Source: Euphorbia lathyris
Lineage: Eukaryota > Streptophyta > Magnoliopsida > Malpighiales > Euphorbiaceae
Assembly (NCBI RefSeq): GCF_963576675.1
Contig: NC_088915.1
Coordinates: 3,291,001-3,355,000 of the forward strand
Reading direction: 5' to 3'
Length of the DNA stretch: 64,000 nucleotides
Part shown: piece by piece, positions 33,896-45,234 of the stretch
Layout: each line of letters begins with the position of its first letter
Numbering within the stretch: the first letter of the stretch is position 1
Program-made: the position numbers and the translations under genes
Notes under the pieces: generated by a model
Databases searched by the model: none
Seen by the model: only the letters and a program-made list of their open reading frames with translations
What the model was told of the DNA's origin: nothing

Positions 33896-33907
33896 TGTCT
33901 ATAGGAC

Positions 33908-34156
33908 ACCAAACCCCAACAGAATACCCAGGCCTCCGCCATCCATGTTTTTACCACAAGTAGACCACAACACAGCAACCAGCTTTCGAGATTCCCGATT
34001 CCCCGTCCAATGGAAGTTTCGAGTTGCTTTGTTGAGCTTGGTAAGGAGCGAAACAAGCCACCGGTAGACCATAAAAGAATGTATCAGAGCTCTAGCTAAC
34101 GCTGATTTTATTACCGTCAGCCTGCTAGTAAAGGAAAGAGTGGTCCCTTTCCAAGA
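33908..34156 (-). pseudogene. LINE reverse-transcriptase C-terminal fragment
   Basis: Minus strand WKGTTLSFTSRLTVIKSALA, then IHSFMVYRWLVSLLTKLNKA and RNFHWTG match the stretch after the polymerase domain in L1-type plant LINEs (WKGKLLS.AGR.TLIKSVL..IP.Y......P......I....R.F.W). It is cut at 34157 by the end of a CACTA element. Confidence 0.75.
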
Positions 34157-34408
34157 CACTACAAGAAAAAACGTTATCACCGACGGAATGGACCGATGGA
34201 ATTATTTGGGTCGGTATCACCGACGGAACACCGACATAATTTCTGTGTCGGAAATCTCCTACACATTTTACCTACTCATTTTCAGAATGTGTAGGTCATT
34301 TGTGGCCAAACTATTCTCGCCTCCATCACCGACATTTTTAGTAGGTGATTTTCCATGTCAGTGATGTCACCGACAATAACTTTTTATTAACCGACATATT
34401 TTGTGTAG
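34157..34408 (+). mobile_element. CACTA element C, left end only
   Basis: CACTACAAGAAAAAA is the classic plant En/Spm terminus. It is followed by subterminal repeats of ACCGACGGAA/ACCGACA (eight or so in both orientations). Sequence switches to gypsy integrase at about 34,409 and no partner end is seen, so this is a truncated copy, unrelated in its termini to A and B. Confidence 0.8.
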
Positions 34409-35400
34409 GAGCTAAATATATGAAGACATATGAAGCAGTGAGTTCCCATTATTTCTGGCCTAGGATGAGGAGAGACGTTGCCTACTTAGTAGAACGATGC
34501 TATATTTGCCAGACCGCCAAGGGACGCACTACAAATGCTGGTTTACAGCTACGCTTGCCTGTGCCGGAAACCATATGGGAGGATCTGTCCATGGATTTTG
34601 TCCTAGGGTTACCCAAAACTCAGAGAGGCATGGATTCCATCTTTGTCGTGGTTGATCGATTTTCGAAGATGGCCCACTTCATACCATGTCGCAAGACTAA
34701 CGATGCCTCAGCGACTGCTAAGCTATTTTTCAAAGAGATTGTCAGGCTACATGGCATACCTAAGAGCATTGTCTCAGATTGTGATACGAAGTTCCTCAGT
34801 CACTTTTGGCTCTGTTTGATACGTCTCTGAAGTTTAGTACCACCGCCCACCCTCAAACAGACGGGCAGACAGAAGTGGTCAATAGAACTTTGGGAAACTT
34901 ACTGCGCAGCAAATGTAAGGATAAGCCCAGGATGTGGGATGTGGTTTTAGCCCAAGCTGAGTTCGCCTACAACGGCTCTGTACATTCAGGAACCGGGAGA
35001 ACCCCATTTGAGGTTGTATACACGAAGACCCTGAATCACGTCCTTGATATAGCCCATCTTCCTAAAGGAAACATGACTGTCAACCAGCTAGCCAAGGATT
35101 ATGTACAGATGCACCAAGAGGTGAGAGAGACTCTTAAGGAGAGAAGTCAGAAATTAAAAGCTAAGGCAGATGAGCACCGCAGGGACCTACAGTTTGAAGT
35201 TCGGGATGAGGTTATGGTATATTTGGGCAAAGAGAGACTCGCCAACGCCGCAAGCAGCAAGCTTCGGCCTAGGAAATACGGGCCATATAAGGTCACCAAG
35301 AAGGTCAATGCCAATGCCTACCATATAGCATTGCCGAATTGACTTGGTAAAATCTCACCAGCATTCAACATCCGTGACCTTAGCCCGTGGAAGCCGGATG
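34409..35400 (+). pseudogene. Ty3/gypsy integrase fragment
   Basis: Frame 1 (to 34830) has the zinc-binding [21 protein letters not shown], then SMDFVLGLP (first catalytic Asp) and [11 protein letters not shown] (second). After HFW a deletion of about a dozen bases shifts to frame 2 (34806-35342) with [20 protein letters not shown] (catalytic Glu) and the C-terminal [17 protein letters not shown], then a stop inside the tail that continues as ISPAFNIRDLSPW. This is a chromovirus-like arrangement, but no chromodomain was seen. Protease, reverse transcriptase and RNase H are absent. Confidence 0.85.
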
Positions 35401-35695
35401 GTCCTTTGGAGTTCAACAAGGACGAGTCAGCGTCGAGATCTTTTAAAGAATGGGAGAATGATGCGGACATCCTAACTGGGATCCCTGATCACGCGCGCTC
35501 TGGCGGATCCTTATACATCAGACCTACGGAGGTTGTACCTAGGAGGGCGAATCCCTAGGACATACGAGCGGGGCGGATCTAGGAGTACACAAGGAGGCGT
35601 ATCAACATCCACCCCTGGGCGGATCTCTAGGTTACTTCCTCACGAAGGATTTCACCAACAACCCTGACACTCCGTACCTGTACCTTGGTACTGAT

Positions 35696-35960
35696 TGTCG
35701 GGGTGTATTACCCTTTTACCCTTTTTCTCGATAACCTTATTGTAACCCTAGTAGGGGTAATGCTTGTCCTTTTTTTGTTATCTTTAGGGGATGTATTTAA
35801 ACCCCCATTTTGTAAGGATGAGCCAACTTTTATCAATCAAAATCATTCTCTTTGAGAACTTAAGGTTTATACCTTGTTTATTGGGATTCACTCCTTCTAG
35901 TTTAGCTAGAGAAGAACCTCTTTGTTGGTTTACGATTAAAACCTTCATTTATCGCTTTCA
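35696..35960 (+). repeat. LTR-like sequence after the gypsy integrase
   Basis: TGTCGGGGTG...CGCTTTCA, 265 bp, with a TATTTAAA box at about 35,791. It is followed by ATCTGTATCAGAGG, close to an initiator tRNA-Met primer site, which would be expected after a 5' rather than a 3' LTR. No purine tract precedes it, so the left boundary is uncertain. Confidence 0.5.
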
Positions 35961-36020
35961 ATCTGTATCAGAGGATGTGAGATAGGATGAGCCATTGACA
36001 AGGAGAGCAAGTCACATTCT

Positions 36021-37880
36021 TGTTGGAAGTAGGAGTATGCATGTTTTTATGTGCATATTAAATGAATCTATTATGTCAAGAAGATGAAGGGTTATGCTTT
36101 CAACCTAGTTAAGAAGTTAAAAGGTTATCTTGATCTCTAGAACCTATTAATTGAAAGTGGAGTTTACGAAGCATCATACCCTTTGGTATGGTTCTTTGTT
36201 TCCTCTAAATAGAGACTCCATATTTCTGAAGAAAACAAGTTGTAGAAAGGTTTGAGTATTTGCCTAGAAGTATTACTAGAATTCTCATTCTACATACCTG
36301 TGCTAATTGTGTGCGGTCAAAACAGAGCAGGGTGTACTTGGGTTTTTGGGCAGTGAGTGAGTGATTTAATGTTGTAATACTTATACTCATTTCTCCTATA
36401 GTGCAAGCGGCTTCTTGTAGTAGGTCCAAGGATTAGCCACTGTTTTATGGTGAGCCTTGTAAAAATCATTGTGTTCTTTCTTGTTTGTTTATTTCCTGTA
36501 TTCTGTGTTTTATTTCCATATTTTTTCATTGTGTCCTGGAAGAGGAATTTGGTACTTTGTAATCATTTTTTTTAATTCCTAACAACTGGCATCAGAGTTA
36601 TCTGGTTCGAACAATGGCAGGATTAGATGGAATAAGTTCTGGAATAAACAAGTTTGATGAAACTGACTTTTCATTTTGGAGATTACAAATTATAGACTAT
36701 TTGTATAGCAAAAAGATGCACTTGCCGCTTTTAGAAGTGAAACCATCAGACATGAGCCAAGAGGATTGTGAACTTCTCGATCGACAAGTGGTGGGCGTAA
36801 TCAGACTGACGCTAACACATAATGTCGCTTATAACGTAGCAGAAACCAAGTCAATGGTTGAAATGATGAGACTTTTATCAGATATGTACGAGAAGCTTCC
36901 GCAAATAACAAGGTACATCTAATGAAACGCTATTCAATTTAAGAATGGGTGATAGTGCTTCAATTGCAGAACATATAAACGAGTTCAATACCATTGTTGC
37001 TCAACTAAGGTCTGTTGATATTACCTTTGATGATGAGGTACATGCTCTAATTCTTTTAGCTTCATTGCCTAATAGTTGAGATCATATAAGTGTTGCGATT
37101 AGTAATTCTGTTGGCAAGGGAAAATTGTCATTTAGTGATGTATGGGATCGAATTCTTGCAGAAGAAGTGTGAAGGATTGATTCCAGTGAAGGTACATCGA
37201 CAAGTTCTGCCTTAAATGTTGAAAACAAAGGATGAAGGAATAAAAGGAATTCCAACCGAGGACGAGGCAGATCAAAGTCAAGGAATGGCATATCCAAATC
37301 AAGAAACAAATGGAAATTGAAGTGCTTGAATTGTGGAAAGCTCGGACATGTGAAGGCTAAATGCAGACTTCCAAAGAATGAAGACAATAAGAAAGCTGCA
37401 AATATTGTAGCCGATAAGGTAAAAGATGCCTTACTTTTTTTGTTGATTGTTCCATTGAATCTTGGGTATTAGACTTGGGTGCTTGTTTTCATACAACATC
37501 AAACCATGAAATCATAGAGAACTATTTAGTTGGAAACTACGGGAAGGTGTATCTCGCAGATGGTGAGTTATTGGAGATAGCCGGAATAAGTGATGTTCGT
37601 TTGAAATTAGAAAATGGAACGATGTGGAAAATCAACCAAGTAAGACATATGCCTAGGTTAACAAAGAACCTTATTTCAGTTGGACAACTTGATGAAGAAG
37701 GTCACAGTGGGCACTTTACTAATGGATCTTGGAAAGTTAGCAAAGGAGCAATCATTGTTGCTCGAGATAATAAAAATGGTACTTTGTACATGACCACTAA
37801 CACTAGTTTCACCCTTTTAAAGAAAAATTATAAGGATTTCGGTAAATATTATAATTCTTGCAAAAAAAAAATTTATATAT
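36021..37880 (+). mobile_element. Truncated Ty1/copia element (5' LTR, gag, protease)
   Basis: The LTR is about 36021-36584 (TGTTGGAAG...TTCCTAACA) and is followed by the primer site TGGCATCAGAG. Gag starts at ATG 36614 (FDETDFSFWRLQIIDYLYSK, LLDRQVVGVIRLTL). After a frame break near 36,920 it continues as MGDSVSIAEHINEFN-like and LILLASLPNSW residues, then the knuckle CLNCGKLGHVKAKC. A protease-region frame follows (37475-37882), in which the catalytic DSGA reads DLGA. Sequence ends at about 37,880 with no integrase or reverse transcriptase and no second LTR. Confidence 0.82.
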
Positions 37881-37882
37881 GA

Positions 37883-39584
37883 CGAATATTAAAAATGATA
37901 TTACAGATGTACATCTAAAACATTATCACTACATGAAGGTTAACTAGTTAGTTTTTTATTTATAAATTCTCACCATTTTTCATGGAAACAATAAAATCGT
38001 AATTATTTTAAATAAGTTCAAAATATGTATAATTGGACCAATATAATTGTAAATTATGTTATGGTTTCAATGGTCATTGCTTCGTATTTCTATATTGAAT
38101 TCTCCCAACATGGAGCTCCTCTTAATTATTACCATTTGTATTTATCTTATATGCAGATTCATAAATCTTTACCATTAGGGTGGTGGTGCAGTTGGCTAGC
38201 GGGTAGGCCTCATAGCTTCTGAATGATCCTAAGGTCGAGAGTTTGAGCCTTTCTCACTCTAATTTTTTTTCCATTTGGACGGATGTATTTTTATAACTAA
38301 TATGACGTAATTGTAGTTTTTATAACTAATATGATTTTCATGTAAAAAGCCTAAAAAATAAAATTTAGTTGAAACTTCATCCTTTTGGTATATTTGCAAA
38401 AAAAACATAACATTTTTATACTTTTTTTTTATTTTTAGTTCTACTTTTTTTATAATTTTTCATAAATTAAAAAATTATATTATTTGAGTCTCTAAAATAA
38501 GAAATTGATTTTTTTAATGGAAAATAGATATAATAAATTCATAGAAAAAATAGATATAATAAAATTAGTTGAAGAATGTTATGAAAAATAATTATAGAAA
38601 TATGTTCCCCGAAATCTTTTTCCTATTTGGGCCGACGTGTTTTTATAACTAATTGTAATGTTTAAATTAATATTATTTTCATGAAAAAAAAGCTCAAATA
38701 AAAATTTAGTTGAAACTTCATCATTTTGGTATGTTCGCCAAAAATTATAACATTTTTATAGTTTTTTTTTTGTTTTTAGTTACAATAATTCATCAGAAAA
38801 TAGATATAATAAAAATTAATAAAAAAATGTTATAAAAATAAAGAGTACATTTAAAATAATTAATAAAGAAAATATATTTCTGTAATTATTTGAAATTAAT
38901 AAAAAAGTTTATAAAATATAAAAGAGCTTTTTACATGAAAATCATATTGTTCATAAAAACTACAAGTATATCATATTACAAAACTTAATTCTAAATATCT
39001 CATTATCTTTCATATTATATATTATCTCATCCCTAACGGGCTAAACTTTAAAAATTACTCAAACCTAGGGTTAAAAAATATGGGAAATTTACACAAAAAT
39101 TTAAATTTGAAAGATTATTTACAAGTTATGAAGTACTAACTTAAATAATATCAAATTAAGAAAATCATTGTTTTTTTATATTTTTTAAGAACTATGTTTT
39201 ATCAATTAGAGGTCTAAGATATATTTTTTAGAGATTAGGATTTAGGAATTGGGGTCTAAAATTTATAAATTATGGATACAATCATACTTTATTTATGATA
39301 TATAGAATATAATGACATATTTAAAATTAAGTTTTATAATATGATTTAATTGTAATTTTATAATCACATATGATTTTGGGCTTTTTACATGAATATCATA
39401 ATTTAGTATAAAATTATAACTAAATCATATCATCAAACTTAATTCTTAATATGTCATTTTTTTCTATATATACCAAATAAAATATGTTTTATAGCTAATT
39501 TAAAAAGTTTAAACTCCAATTCATAAATCTCAAACTCTTGACTATTTAATCTAGACTCCTAATTTATAGTATTTAAAAATAATG
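37883..39584. other. AT-rich non-coding DNA with degenerate direct repeats
   Basis: Apart from the tRNA-like copy at 38177, only repeats are visible. A unit of about 340 bp (AAATTTAGTTGAAACTTCAT... at about 38,360 and 38,703) is tandemly duplicated. TTTTACATGAAAATCATA-type motifs recur in both orientations to 39,430. No coding sequence. Confidence 0.5.
38177..38261 (+). pseudogene. Elongator tRNA-Met (CAT) pseudogene with intron
   Basis: AGGGTGGTGGTGCAGTTGGC begins a full-length copy of plant elongator tRNA-Met, including anticodon CAT (CTCATAG), the short intron (GCTTCTGAATG) and GGTCGAGAGTTTGAGCC. The TPsiC loop has T where the conserved C56 should be, and the D stem has a G-G clash, so function is doubtful. 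The acceptor stem still pairs because the first G-C is A-T here. Eight T residues (38263-38270) follow, a pol III terminator. Confidence 0.75.
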
Positions 39585-39985
39585 ATTTTTTTTGAGTAAA
39601 ATGAGGAGGAGGTTCAAAGAGGCAAGACATCCCAGCTAGGTTGACACCCCTTGACGACCTTGAACCACCACCCAAATCTTATTAATAGGAAGAAAAAATA
39701 ATAAAGTTCATACAGCAGAAACTAAGAGTGCTAAAATTAATTAAAACGGTGCGAAAGACGACCGCATTCATTGTCCCTGATCAGACAAGAACAAAATCGA
39801 GGGGGCGTGTCCCACCAGTCAGCTGCGTTGCTAAGACGTCCATAACTGGCCAGCGCGTCGGCTACCTTGTTTCCTTCCCTGAAGATGTGGGAGGCTGCAA
39901 TTTGCATCTGGCTTAGAATCCGCAAACAATCCCCCCACTCTGAGCGGAGTTGCCATGGAACCCCTCTGTTACCGGATCTAATTAC

Positions 39986-41089
39986 CTAGACAACAAAAGT
40001 TGAGTCGCTTTCTATCCAAAGCGAGTGCCAACCCCTTGAGTAAGCCTTCCGAATACCCGCAATAGCTGCCTGGAGTTCCGCCATATGAGCGAAAGAGAGC
40101 GTTGATGGGAACGCAAAAGCACCAACGGGCCGACCACTGCTATTCCTGAAAATACCCCCGCAACCCGCTGTAGCCGAAGAGTACGAGACAGAAGCGTCCG
40201 TATTCACTTTTACCCAGCCGCGAGGTGGGGCTTGCCAGCGAACTGGAATGAGTCGAGGAGCCCTCGAGAGACGCAGACTCAGGGCAAGAGTTTGTAAGAT
40301 TTGACGTCCCACCACTGAGTTCCACATAGTCCCTTTACCCGTGAGGTGTGACTGCCTTATCTGAGCCCATAGGAGCCTAAGAGAATAGTGAATGTTCGGG
40401 GTGCAGTTCTCAAAAAAGTGCGCATTCCTCCCCCTCCAGATAACCGAAACTGCGTGCACTATTGGGCTGCGCCAGAGAACTGAGATTTGGGAACTGAACT
40501 TCATGTCTAGGAGCTGAAAAACTAGATCCTCAATGCAAGTCGACTGAATCATACGTCGCCCAAACAAGGCAGCAATGCTCGCCCAAATCTGATTAGCGAA
40601 TTCACATTCAACCATAATGTGATTCAGTGTTTCTACTGCACCAAAACAAAAACAGCACCGGGACACCATTTGAAAACCGCGGGCTTGCAACATGTCCTGT
40701 GTTGAGAGTTTTTTCGTGACCGTTCGCCAGCACACCAAGGAGTGTGAGGGAGGAATGTAATCCTGCCATATTTGACGTGCGGGATGGATGCAAGGCGGAT
40801 CCATTAACCAGCGATAGAATATAGCCACCGTGAACCGGCCATCAGTAACAGGTCGCCAAATGCAGATATCCTCTTGATCTCCGCTTCCATGAATATCGTG
40901 GATGGCCTCGGTCACGGCCACCAAGAGCTCCGGCAAATTCACCCAGGTGTCGTGATACCTAAAGTCACTAACACTGTCGCGGAATTTTACGCGCTCTTTA
41001 ATACTTAAACCAGTTCTTTCAGCTACTGTCGGAGAAATCCATTCAGAATTCCAGAATTTTAACCTTGAGTTTTCCCCAACTAACCACAT
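39986..41089 (-). pseudogene. LINE zf-RVT and RNase H domains
   Basis: A single open frame of 367 codons. The first half has FWNSEWI and the Cys/His region SRCCFCFGAVETLNHIMVEC (zf-RVT). The second half has the RNase H region WVKVNTDASVSYSSATAGCG, AELQAAIAGI and WIESDS, including the first Asp, the Glu and the second Asp of this domain. It stays open although the upstream reverse transcriptase is broken. The tail continues in another frame (39925-39737, HIFREGNKVADALA). Confidence 0.85.
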
Positions 41090-41163
41090 ATAGTTTCCTC
41101 TGATGAGTTTATAGGCCTGCTTAATGGAACACCAGATTGAAGATAAAATCGGGGTAGATTTGG

Positions 41164-42391
41164 TCAGCCCAGCTGAATTGATAAACCTGGATCAGAGAAA
41201 GCTATAGCAGAACGATGAATCAGCCAGTACTTGGCGCTCACCGACCATTTATAAATTAGGAGTGAATGCGTAAGGGAGCCAGTGATGATGGTCTTTATCA
41301 ATGTCAGACACCCCGCCATCGAAAGGGCACTTCCTTTCCATTGAGAAAACTTCCCAATAGCCCTGTCTACAATCCCGTGAAGGTGAGACGCCCTTGGGGC
41401 TCCCACAAATAACGGAACTCCTAGGTACTGGAAAGGGAGTTGACCAATTCGAATCCCAGTAATTTCCGCCAGTCTGCCTCTCCGACAGGCAGTAATGTCT
41501 CTTCCGAAAAAGATTTCTGATTTCTGCCAATTCACCCATTGACCCGACATTTTCCAATAAGTCTCAAAGGTCTCAGCCAGAACCTTTACATTAGCCAACG
41601 AAGCTTTACAGAATAGCAGAATATCATATGCGTACAGCAGATGCGTGGGCAGCAAGGTGGAGCCCGTGTATGTGGATGGTACTAATCTTCTCTGCTCCAC
41701 TACCCGTGTTAGCACTCTGCTCAGGAAATCCTCCGCTAGGGTAAATAAGATGGCGCACCCCACGGGAACAGGCAAAGTATCCACTCAACCCGATTGGCGT
41801 CATAACCGATATTCTAGCTGACGAAAGGATATTTAAAATCCATTCTCTGAACTGTGCCGAGAAGCCAAAAGCGTCAAGAACTTCTAACAGGAATTGCCAA
41901 TTCAGGGTGTCAAAGGCTTTAGTTATGTCAATTTTCATACATAGATTACCCCTGAAGCATTTCTTTTCTAAGGTATTGACCCCGTCGGACGCCACTGCAA
42001 TGCACTGGTGTATGTTCCTCCCTTTCACGAATCCGAATTGATTCACAAAGGTGATTGACCCTGCTACCTCAGCAAGTCTGTCAGCTAGAATCTTGGAGAT
42101 GATCTTAAAGCTAAAATTGCTCATTACGATAGGCCTGAACTGCTCGATTTTAAGCGCATCTTTCACTTTAGGGATTAACGCCATGATGTTTGAGTTTAAT
42201 CCAGTGCTGATTATCCCATTATCAAAAAAACTTTGGACCACGTTGCAGATGTCTACACCAACAATTCCCCAAAAAGATTGATAAAATAAACCCGTGAATC
42301 CGTCAAGTCCAGGGGCACTGCTTCCGTTCATTCTCATGACCGTTTCCCTGATCTCTGTAGTTGAAGGGCGACGAAGTAAAGACTCATTCAT
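41164..42391 (-). pseudogene. LINE reverse transcriptase, two broken frames
   Basis: Frame 1 (42391-41624) has SSAPGLDGFTGLFYQSFW, FRPIVMSNFSFKIISKILA, FVKGRNIHQC and CMKIDITKAFDTLNW, the early reverse-transcriptase blocks with the first catalytic Asp. A short deletion at the RQGDPLSP block (about 41,770) shifts the frame. Frame 2 (41784-41164) has HLLYAYDILLFCKAS, where the catalytic YADD box reads YAYD. Both the shift and the lost Asp would abolish activity. Confidence 0.88.
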
Positions 42392-42421
42392 TTCATTCGT
42401 TACCAGCTTTGGAATGATTTT

Positions 42422-42818
42422 ATTATTTTGACATAATTCAAAATTATGACTTACATAGTTGTAAATAGTTTTTCAAAAAAAACTACCCTTACCCTAATAA
42501 TAATGATTTTATTAGACTTACCCTTACCTAAACTTTTTCTTACAAAAAAAAAACATAGTTTTTCAAAAATAAATTTGTATGAACATTTCCTCATGATTTT
42601 CATGTAAATAGCCCAAAATAAACCCACACATGTATGGATTCCTAGCTCGTAGGTTTGGTATATAGGTAAACACATGGTGTACATGGAAGATGTGGAGTAC
42701 ACTAGACTTTGGAAATTCTTGCAGGGAGATAGTACAAACAATTGAAAACTACAGTAAGGATAATATATATTATAAACCAATTCTGAATCCAATTGTCTTT
42801 CTTCTTCATTCTCTCTTT
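42422..42818. other. Unassigned AT-rich DNA
   Basis: Contains repeats of ATAGTTTTTCAAAAA and CTTACCCTTACC, with no frame or recognisable element. Confidence 0.4.
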
Positions 42819-43724
42819 GGGTAAATTACACCCATGGTCACTGAACTAAACCCATTTTCAAATTATGGCCACTGAACTTCCATTCTTCCCAGTATGGCCA
42901 TTGAACTTGACTCTTTGTTACACCCATGGCCACTATGACCTTTGACTCTTCCTTTTAAGTTCTTGTCTCTGCCTTCCCTCTTTCTCAAAAAATTTATATA
43001 TCCATTTTAACATTTATCCTTTTCTTAATATGTCTCTCTCTCTTCATCCCTCTTTTTTTCCATGGCACTCTTCTCTCCCATGCCTCAATCTCTTCTCTAA
43101 TTTGCATCATCCTAAACAAATTACACTTCATCTTCTCGATGTTCTGGAACTCTAACTTCATTTCTTGATTCGTAATTTTATACAAACCCGTAGAAATCCA
43201 TGACGGGCTTTGGATAAAAACTCTTTTGTGCGACTAGATATTCTGGAGTTGAAAATTGAACCCAAACATTTCAATCCACTTACAGTTGTCCCATAAAACA
43301 TACTCACACTAGTATTCACAGCCACATGTATAATTTAATCAGCCAATTCAGCAAAAAAAAAAAAATTAAAATCCAAATGGAAGCCATATGCACATTGAGA
43401 GTGTTGCTAATGGAGTTGGTATAACCTTCCTGCAACATGTACAAAATTTTGAAAAAGAGAGAGAAAGAGAGGGATGAAGAGAGGGACAAAGACACACCAA
43501 GAAAGGGACAAAGGGTAAAATATGTATAAAATGTTTGAAAAAGAGGGAATGAGAGATACAACTAGTTAAAAAGAAGAGTCAAAGATCACAAATGATGGTC
43601 AATGGTCACAGTGGCTACCGGTGTAACAAAGTGTCAAGTTCAATGCTCATAGGGGAAGAACTGAAGTTCAGTGGTCACAATGTGAAAATGGGTATAGTTC
43701 AGTAGCCATTGGTGTAATTTACCC
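42819..43724. mobile_element. Mutator-like MITE, 906 bp
   Basis: Begins GGGTAAATTACACCCATGGT and ends with the complement ACCATTGGTGTAATTTACCC-like sequence. Repeated TGGCCACTGAACT units lie in both arms. Flanks TTCTCTCTTT (42809-42818) and TTATCTCTTT (43725-43734) match 9 of 10, an aged target duplication. Interior non-coding. Confidence 0.82.
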
Positions 43725-43734
43725 TTATCTCTTT

Positions 43735-44268
43735 TATTGAGATCTTGTTATGATATTAAAGCGCGGCATCAGCCACCAGAGAGTATGGTGGCAATAAAGG
43801 TAACAATCTGATTCAATAAGGAAATCAAAATCAAGGGAAATCAGCATGGAGGATGTAATGAGGATCTCAATTTTAAAATAGCTAGAACTGTTCAGAATAA
43901 GAAACAGTAAAATCTGAAAAACGTTAATTATGTGTGGGAAAAAGAATGGTGAAGAAACAAGAAGGCATTCCATGTCAAGATGCGACTGCATCAACACAGG
44001 TTTTTCTGGCTTTCATAAGAACAAAAAAGGATATTTTATCGCAGAATGTGGCCCGCAAAAACCATCAATTCTAACAGACTGTATGTAAGTTAAGGTATAA
44101 ATTAGAAATTTCTTCCTTAAATTTGTATTAGTTAAAGACAATAATTATAGGGATTATATTGTTTAGATTCATTTTTAGGTGATTAATCCTAATTAGAATC
44201 ATCTATGCATATAAGCATAAATGAATTCGGATTATAAGTAATTCCTAAATAAACATGGTCACTAGTCA
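43735..44268 (+). repeat. Segment duplicated at about 46,155-46,620
   Basis: AAGGAAATCAAAATCAAG, the CATGTCAAG..TGC region and GCAGAATGTGGCCCGC recur in the same order near 46,165, 46,340 and 46,420 with clear divergence. Both copies flank the copia fragment. No coding role was seen. Confidence 0.55.
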
Positions 44269-44271
44269 ACT

Positions 44272-45234
44272 GTGATATCTATGCAATCTGCCACTTTGTC
44301 TCCTAGTGTGTTGGTCTCACCTATTTTGGATGCTTTACAGGATCCTAACAAGCACTTGGCTTCTCTAACTAAGGTTGGGATGGTCAAATATAATATATTG
44401 ACTGTTGCGGTTCCCATCGAACCTTCTATGCACTTACACCATGTAAGTTACATGCATCTAAAATACCAGAATGAAGACATGCAATGGTTGACGAGTATAA
44501 TGCTCTTATGGAGAATGGAGCATGGAACTTGTTCCGCTTTGACCATGTGTTAATTTAATTGATAACGAGTGGTTGTTCAAACTCAAAAGAAAGGTTGATG
44601 GCACAATTGATCGGTGCAAACCATGTTTGGTTGCACGAGGTTATCATTAACCACTGGCTATTGATTATACTGATACATTTAGTCGGATTGTCAAACCAAC
44701 GACTATTCGACTTATACTTTCTTTGGCAGTTTCGTTTGGGTGGATAGTTTTGTAGTTGGATGTTTCCAATGCTTTTCTGCATGGTGATTTCCATAAGGAT
44801 GTGTATATGGATCGTTATCTACAACTGGTTATGTCCTATTAATGGTTTCTCGGTCTTTTACGAATGCAGAGTATAGATCGATTACCACAACAACTTCTAA
44901 GCTTAGTTGGTTACAAATGTTGATGAAAGGAATTAGTTATCCTATGAGACGATTGTTGATTTTATGGTGTGATAATTTAAGTGCAGTGTATCTGTCATTG
45001 AATCTTGTGCTTTATAATTCTACAAAGCATTTGGAAATTAATATTCACTTTATTAGAGATCGTGTTCGATCTAAGTTGTTAGTGGTTCGACATATTTCGA
45101 CTATAGATAAAACTGCAGATGTTTTTACTAAACCATTGCCAAGGGATTGCTTTCAGGTTCTTAAAGACAAGCTAAAAATTCATGCCCAACCTCTGGGGAG
45201 AGGGGGTAATGGAATAGACTTGTATAGAAAGTAA
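44272..45234 (+). pseudogene. Ty1/copia reverse transcriptase/RNase H relic
   Basis: Broken frames read LFKLKRKVDGTIDRCKPCLVA-like residues, IDYTDTFSRIVKPTTIRLIL and LDVSNAFLHGDFHKDVYMD, then jump to RNase H: VSRSFTNAEYRSI, LWCDNLSAVYLSLN, KHLEINIHFIRDRV and ADVFTKPLP. The polymerase YVDD block is deleted between them. No LTRs were found. It is an old fragment compared with the other copia elements here. Confidence 0.8.

Larger units (their letters stand above)
39590..42412 (-). mobile_element. 5'-truncated L1-type LINE
   Basis: Minus-strand ORF2 with reverse transcriptase, a zf-RVT region and C-terminal RNase H. A T run at 39585-39593 is the poly(A) tail in reverse. AATGATTTT occurs at both edges (39581-39589 and 42413-42421), a probable target duplication. 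The endonuclease domain is missing, as expected from 5' truncation during target-primed insertion. Confidence 0.85.

Noticed and set aside
34157..34408. CACTACAAGAAAAAA end considered as a third complete CACTA element
   Set aside because: No partner end or transposase was found and the sequence switches to gypsy integrase after 250 bp, so only a fragment can be claimed.
43316..43561. Leu/Ser/Phe-rich 81-codon minus-strand frame inside the 906-bp MITE
   Set aside because: Composition follows GA-rich repeats (GAGAGAAAGAGAGG), and the element is a non-coding MITE.
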